The notes below the pieces were generated by a model. It saw nothing but the letters and a program-made list of their open reading frames with translations. It was not told the DNA's origin and made no database searches. The translations under genes were made by a program, and so were the position numbers. Shown piece after piece: positions 62,176 through 64,000 of a stretch of DNA of 64,000 nucleotides (position 1 is the first letter of the stretch; every line of letters begins with the position of its first letter). The DNA lies in the NCBI GenBank assembly GCA_050008575.1, contig JBEKMJ010000037.1:9284-73283 (forward strand), given 5' to 3'. Origin of the DNA: Bog-159 sp050008575. GTDB lineage: Bacteria > Acidobacteriota > Terriglobia > Bryobacterales > Bryobacteraceae.

Positions 62176-63495
62176 TTGCCAGACAAAGAGAACGTCTCCA
62201 TCGCGCCGGCGGAAGGGAAGCTGGGGGTGTTGATCCCCGGCATGGGCGCAGTCACCACCACCTTCATCGCCGGCGTGGAGGCTATCAAGCGCAATCTGGC
62301 CAAGCCCATAGGCTCGGTCACTCAGATGGCCGCTATCCGGCTTGGAAAGCGGACGGAGGGCCGCAGCCCCCGCATCAAAGACTTCGTTCCGCTGGCCAGC
62401 CTGGAAGACCTGGTTTTTGGGACTTGGGACATCTATCCCGACACCTGTTATGAGGCCGCCGAGAAGGCCGGGGTGTTGGAGATGCCGCTGCTGGAGAAGC
62501 TCCGCGAGCCGCTTTCGGCGATCCGGCCGATGCCCGCGGTTTTCGACCAAGAGTTCGTGCGCCGCATCGACGGACCGAACAAGAAGCCCAAGGCGTCTAA
62601 GATGGATCATGCGGAGATGCTGATGGACGATATCCGGGGCTTCCGCGAATCCACCGGCGCCGCCCGCCTGGCTATGATCTGGTGCGGATCCACGGAAGTC
62701 TTCCACCGGCCCGCCGCGGTGCACCAGACGCTGGCGGATTTCGAATGCGGCCTGCAGAAGAACGATCCCGAGATCTCGCCCAGCCAGATCTATGCGTATG
62801 CCGCGCTGAAAATGGGTGTTCCCTATGCCAATGGCGCACCGCACCTGACCACGGATACGCCGGCCCTGCTGCAGTTGGCGCGCGAGCGACAGGTGGCCAT
62901 TTGCGGCAAGGATTTCAAGACCGGGCAAACGTTCATGAAGACGCTGATCGCGCCCGGCCTGAAGTCGCGCATGCTGGGACTGAGCGGCTGGTTTTCCACC
63001 AACATCCTGGGGAACCGCGATGGCGAGGTGCTGGACGATCCGGGCTCCTTCAAATCCAAGGAGGAGTCGAAGCTGGAAGCGTTGGAACAGATCCTGCAAG
63101 CGGACCTGTATCCGGACCTGTACAAGAACTTCTATCACAAGGTGCGCATCAACTATTACCCGCCGCGGGGCGACGCCAAGGAAGGCTGGGATAACATCGA
63201 TATCTTCGGCTGGCTGGGCTACCCGATGCAGATCAAGATCGACTTCCTGTGCCGCGATTCGATCCTGGCGGCGCCCCTGGTGCTCGACCTGGTGCTGTTC
63301 ATGGACCTGGCGCAACGCGCCGGCATGCGCGGCATCCAGGAGTGGCTGTCCTTCTATTTCAAGGCGCCCATGCATGCGCCGGAGCTGTATCCCGAGCACG
63401 ACATCTTCATCCAATTGATGAAGCTGAAGAACACGCTACGCTGGATGCGGGGCGAGGATCTCATCACTCACCTCGGACTGGAATACTACGATTAA
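62176..63495 (+). CDS. ino1: Inositol-3-phosphate synthase
   Basis: A 439-residue enzyme converting glucose-6-phosphate to inositol-3-phosphate with NAD. TTG 62176 with a GAGGAG site is the start chosen; the longer frame upstream lies in the gap. Motifs: GVLIPGMGAVTTTFIAGVEA (NAD-binding), WCGSTEVF, DFKTGQTFMKTLIAPGLKSR and GWFSTNILGNRDGEVLDDPG. The product can feed inositol lipids or compatible solutes. The next gene follows after 41 bp. Confidence 0.93.
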   Translation: MPDKENVSIAPAEGKLGVLIPGMGAVTTTFIAGVEAIKRNLAKPIGSVTQMAAIRLGKRTEGRSPRIKDFVPLASLEDLVFGTWDIYPDTCYEAAEKAGVLEMPLLEKLREPLSAIRPMPAVFDQEFVRRIDGPNKKPKASKMDHAEMLMDDIRGFRESTGAARLAMIWCGSTEVFHRPAAVHQTLADFECGLQKNDPEISPSQIYAYAALKMGVPYANGAPHLTTDTPALLQLARERQVAICGKDFKTGQTFMKTLIAPGLKSRMLGLSGWFSTNILGNRDGEVLDDPGSFKSKEESKLEALEQILQADLYPDLYKNFYHKVRINYYPPRGDAKEGWDNIDIFGWLGYPMQIKIDFLCRDSILAAPLVLDLVLFMDLAQRAGMRGIQEWLSFYFKAPMHAPELYPEHDIFIQLMKLKNTLRWMRGEDLITHLGLEYYD

Positions 63496-63536
63496 GTGAT
63501 TACCAGAACCCAGCACCCAGGATCCGACACCCACTT

Positions 63537-64000
63537 ATGAAGGTTCTTGTCATCGGCGGTACCTTGTTCATCGGCCGGCAACTCGTGAAGGAGCTGTGCG
63601 ACGCCGGCCACGATGTAGCCGTAATGCACCGCAAGCCGGAGCACGGCCTGCCGCGGCGCGTGGAGAACCTGATGGCGGACCGCAACGACGCCGCCGCGGT
63701 CCAGGAAGCGTTGGATGGGCGGCGCTTCGACGTGGTCTACGACAACGTCTACGATTGGGAGCGGGGGACCACCGCGGCACAGGTGCAGGCCACCGTGCGG
63801 GCCTGCGGCGACCGCGTGTCGCGCTACATTTTCATGTCCAGCGTGGCGGCGTATGGCGATGGCCTGAATCATTATGAAGGCGACGCGCTGGCGCCCGACA
63901 ACCACCCGGAACCGTACGTGCGCAACAAGGCCATGACGGAACGGATGCTGTTCCGTCTGCACCAGCGGTATGGGCTGCCGGTGGTCACTTTCCGGCCGCC
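63537..64000 (+). CDS. NAD-dependent epimerase/dehydratase, 5' part
   Basis: The gene runs past the window; about 155 codons are seen. Rossmann start KVLVIGGTLFIGRQLVKEL, then FDVVYDNVYDWERGT and YIFMSSVAAYGDGLNHYEGD followed by PYVRNKAMTERML, where Tyr-x-x-x-Lys is the short-chain-dehydrogenase-type active site. The GGTxFIG form marks extended-SDR members related to sugar-nucleotide epimerases and plant-type ribonucleoprotein homologues. It may be co-transcribed with the inositol synthase. Confidence 0.9.
   Translation, partial: MKVLVIGGTLFIGRQLVKELCDAGHDVAVMHRKPEHGLPRRVENLMADRNDAAAVQEALDGRRFDVVYDNVYDWERGTTAAQVQATVRACGDRVSRYIFMSSVAAYGDGLNHYEGDALAPDNHPEPYVRNKAMTERMLFRLHQRYGLPVVTFRP

Noticed and set aside
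62068..63414. 448-codon minus-strand ORF opposite inositol-phosphate synthase
   Set aside because: Shadow of a strongly conserved enzyme; no motif or ribosome site of its own.

Overview
The window looks like chromosomal DNA of an Acidobacteriota, most likely of the Solibacter/Bryobacter group. This is inferred from gene content, not from a marker gene. The clues are high GC, two ~1,100-residue TonB-dependent receptors that begin with a carboxypeptidase-regulatory-like domain, DUF3300 and DUF2950 neighbours, a winged-helix/TPR regulator, TIGR03803-type repeats, frequent GTG/TTG starts, and intergenic regions full of short palindromes.

Layout. 1-6.4 kb: the 3' end of an OmpA-family gene, a GH2 glycosidase, a frameshifted basic-tail protein, a secreted Ig-like protein and an ATP-dependent DNA ligase with a scrambled 3' end. 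6.4-9.6 kb: an FG-GAP repeat protein, exonuclease III and a luciferase-like monooxygenase. 9.6-10.9 kb: a decayed patch beside tRNA-Arg(ACG), with a broken deoxynucleoside-kinase-like gene fused to the C-terminal piece of a tyrosine recombinase. 10.9-18.4 kb: a TPR protein, a seven-haem cytochrome, a DUF3300/DUF2950 pair, an M19 dipeptidase, an MBL-fold enzyme and a creatininase. 18.4-25 kb: a DinB protein, a small conserved protein and a GspL/GspM/GspC-like/GspD (PilMN-O-P-Q-like) operon ending in a secretin. 25-29.3 kb: a GAF histidine kinase overlapping a receiver-HATPase fusion, a recombinase-domain orphan and an exported CheR-like methyltransferase. 29.3-37.9 kb: two giant TonB receptors and a divergent TonB. 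37.9-44.1 kb: a beta-lactamase-fold protein lacking its serine, a structured RNA/microprotein candidate, a ClC-CBS-TM-TPR fusion and a second TonB. 44.1-54.3 kb: an OmpA/coiled-coil protein, then tgt-yajC-secD-secF followed by tonB-exbB-exbD-exbD-TPR lipoprotein. 54.3-64 kb: two CPBP membrane proteins, a regulator flanked by two secreted proteins that share a nearly identical 45-bp upstream block, a LytTR regulator, inositol-phosphate synthase and the 5' part of an NAD-epimerase.

Functionally the window is dominated by the cell envelope: outer-membrane receptors with three TonB energisers and one ExbB/ExbD1/ExbD2 set, SecDF-YajC, a secretin complex, and many secreted or lipid-anchored proteins.

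The observations most worth follow-up are: (1) a ~200-nt stack of strong hairpins around a 29-codon hydrophobic ORF, with a Shine-Dalgarno and a matching anti-Shine-Dalgarno, upstream of the ClC fusion; (2) the duplicated promoter/operator block on both sides of the winged-helix-TPR regulator; (3) clusters of modular palindromes with different stem words but the same geometry; (4) several genes in which a single catalytic position or reading frame is lost. All functional statements come from reading motifs by eye; no database search was possible.
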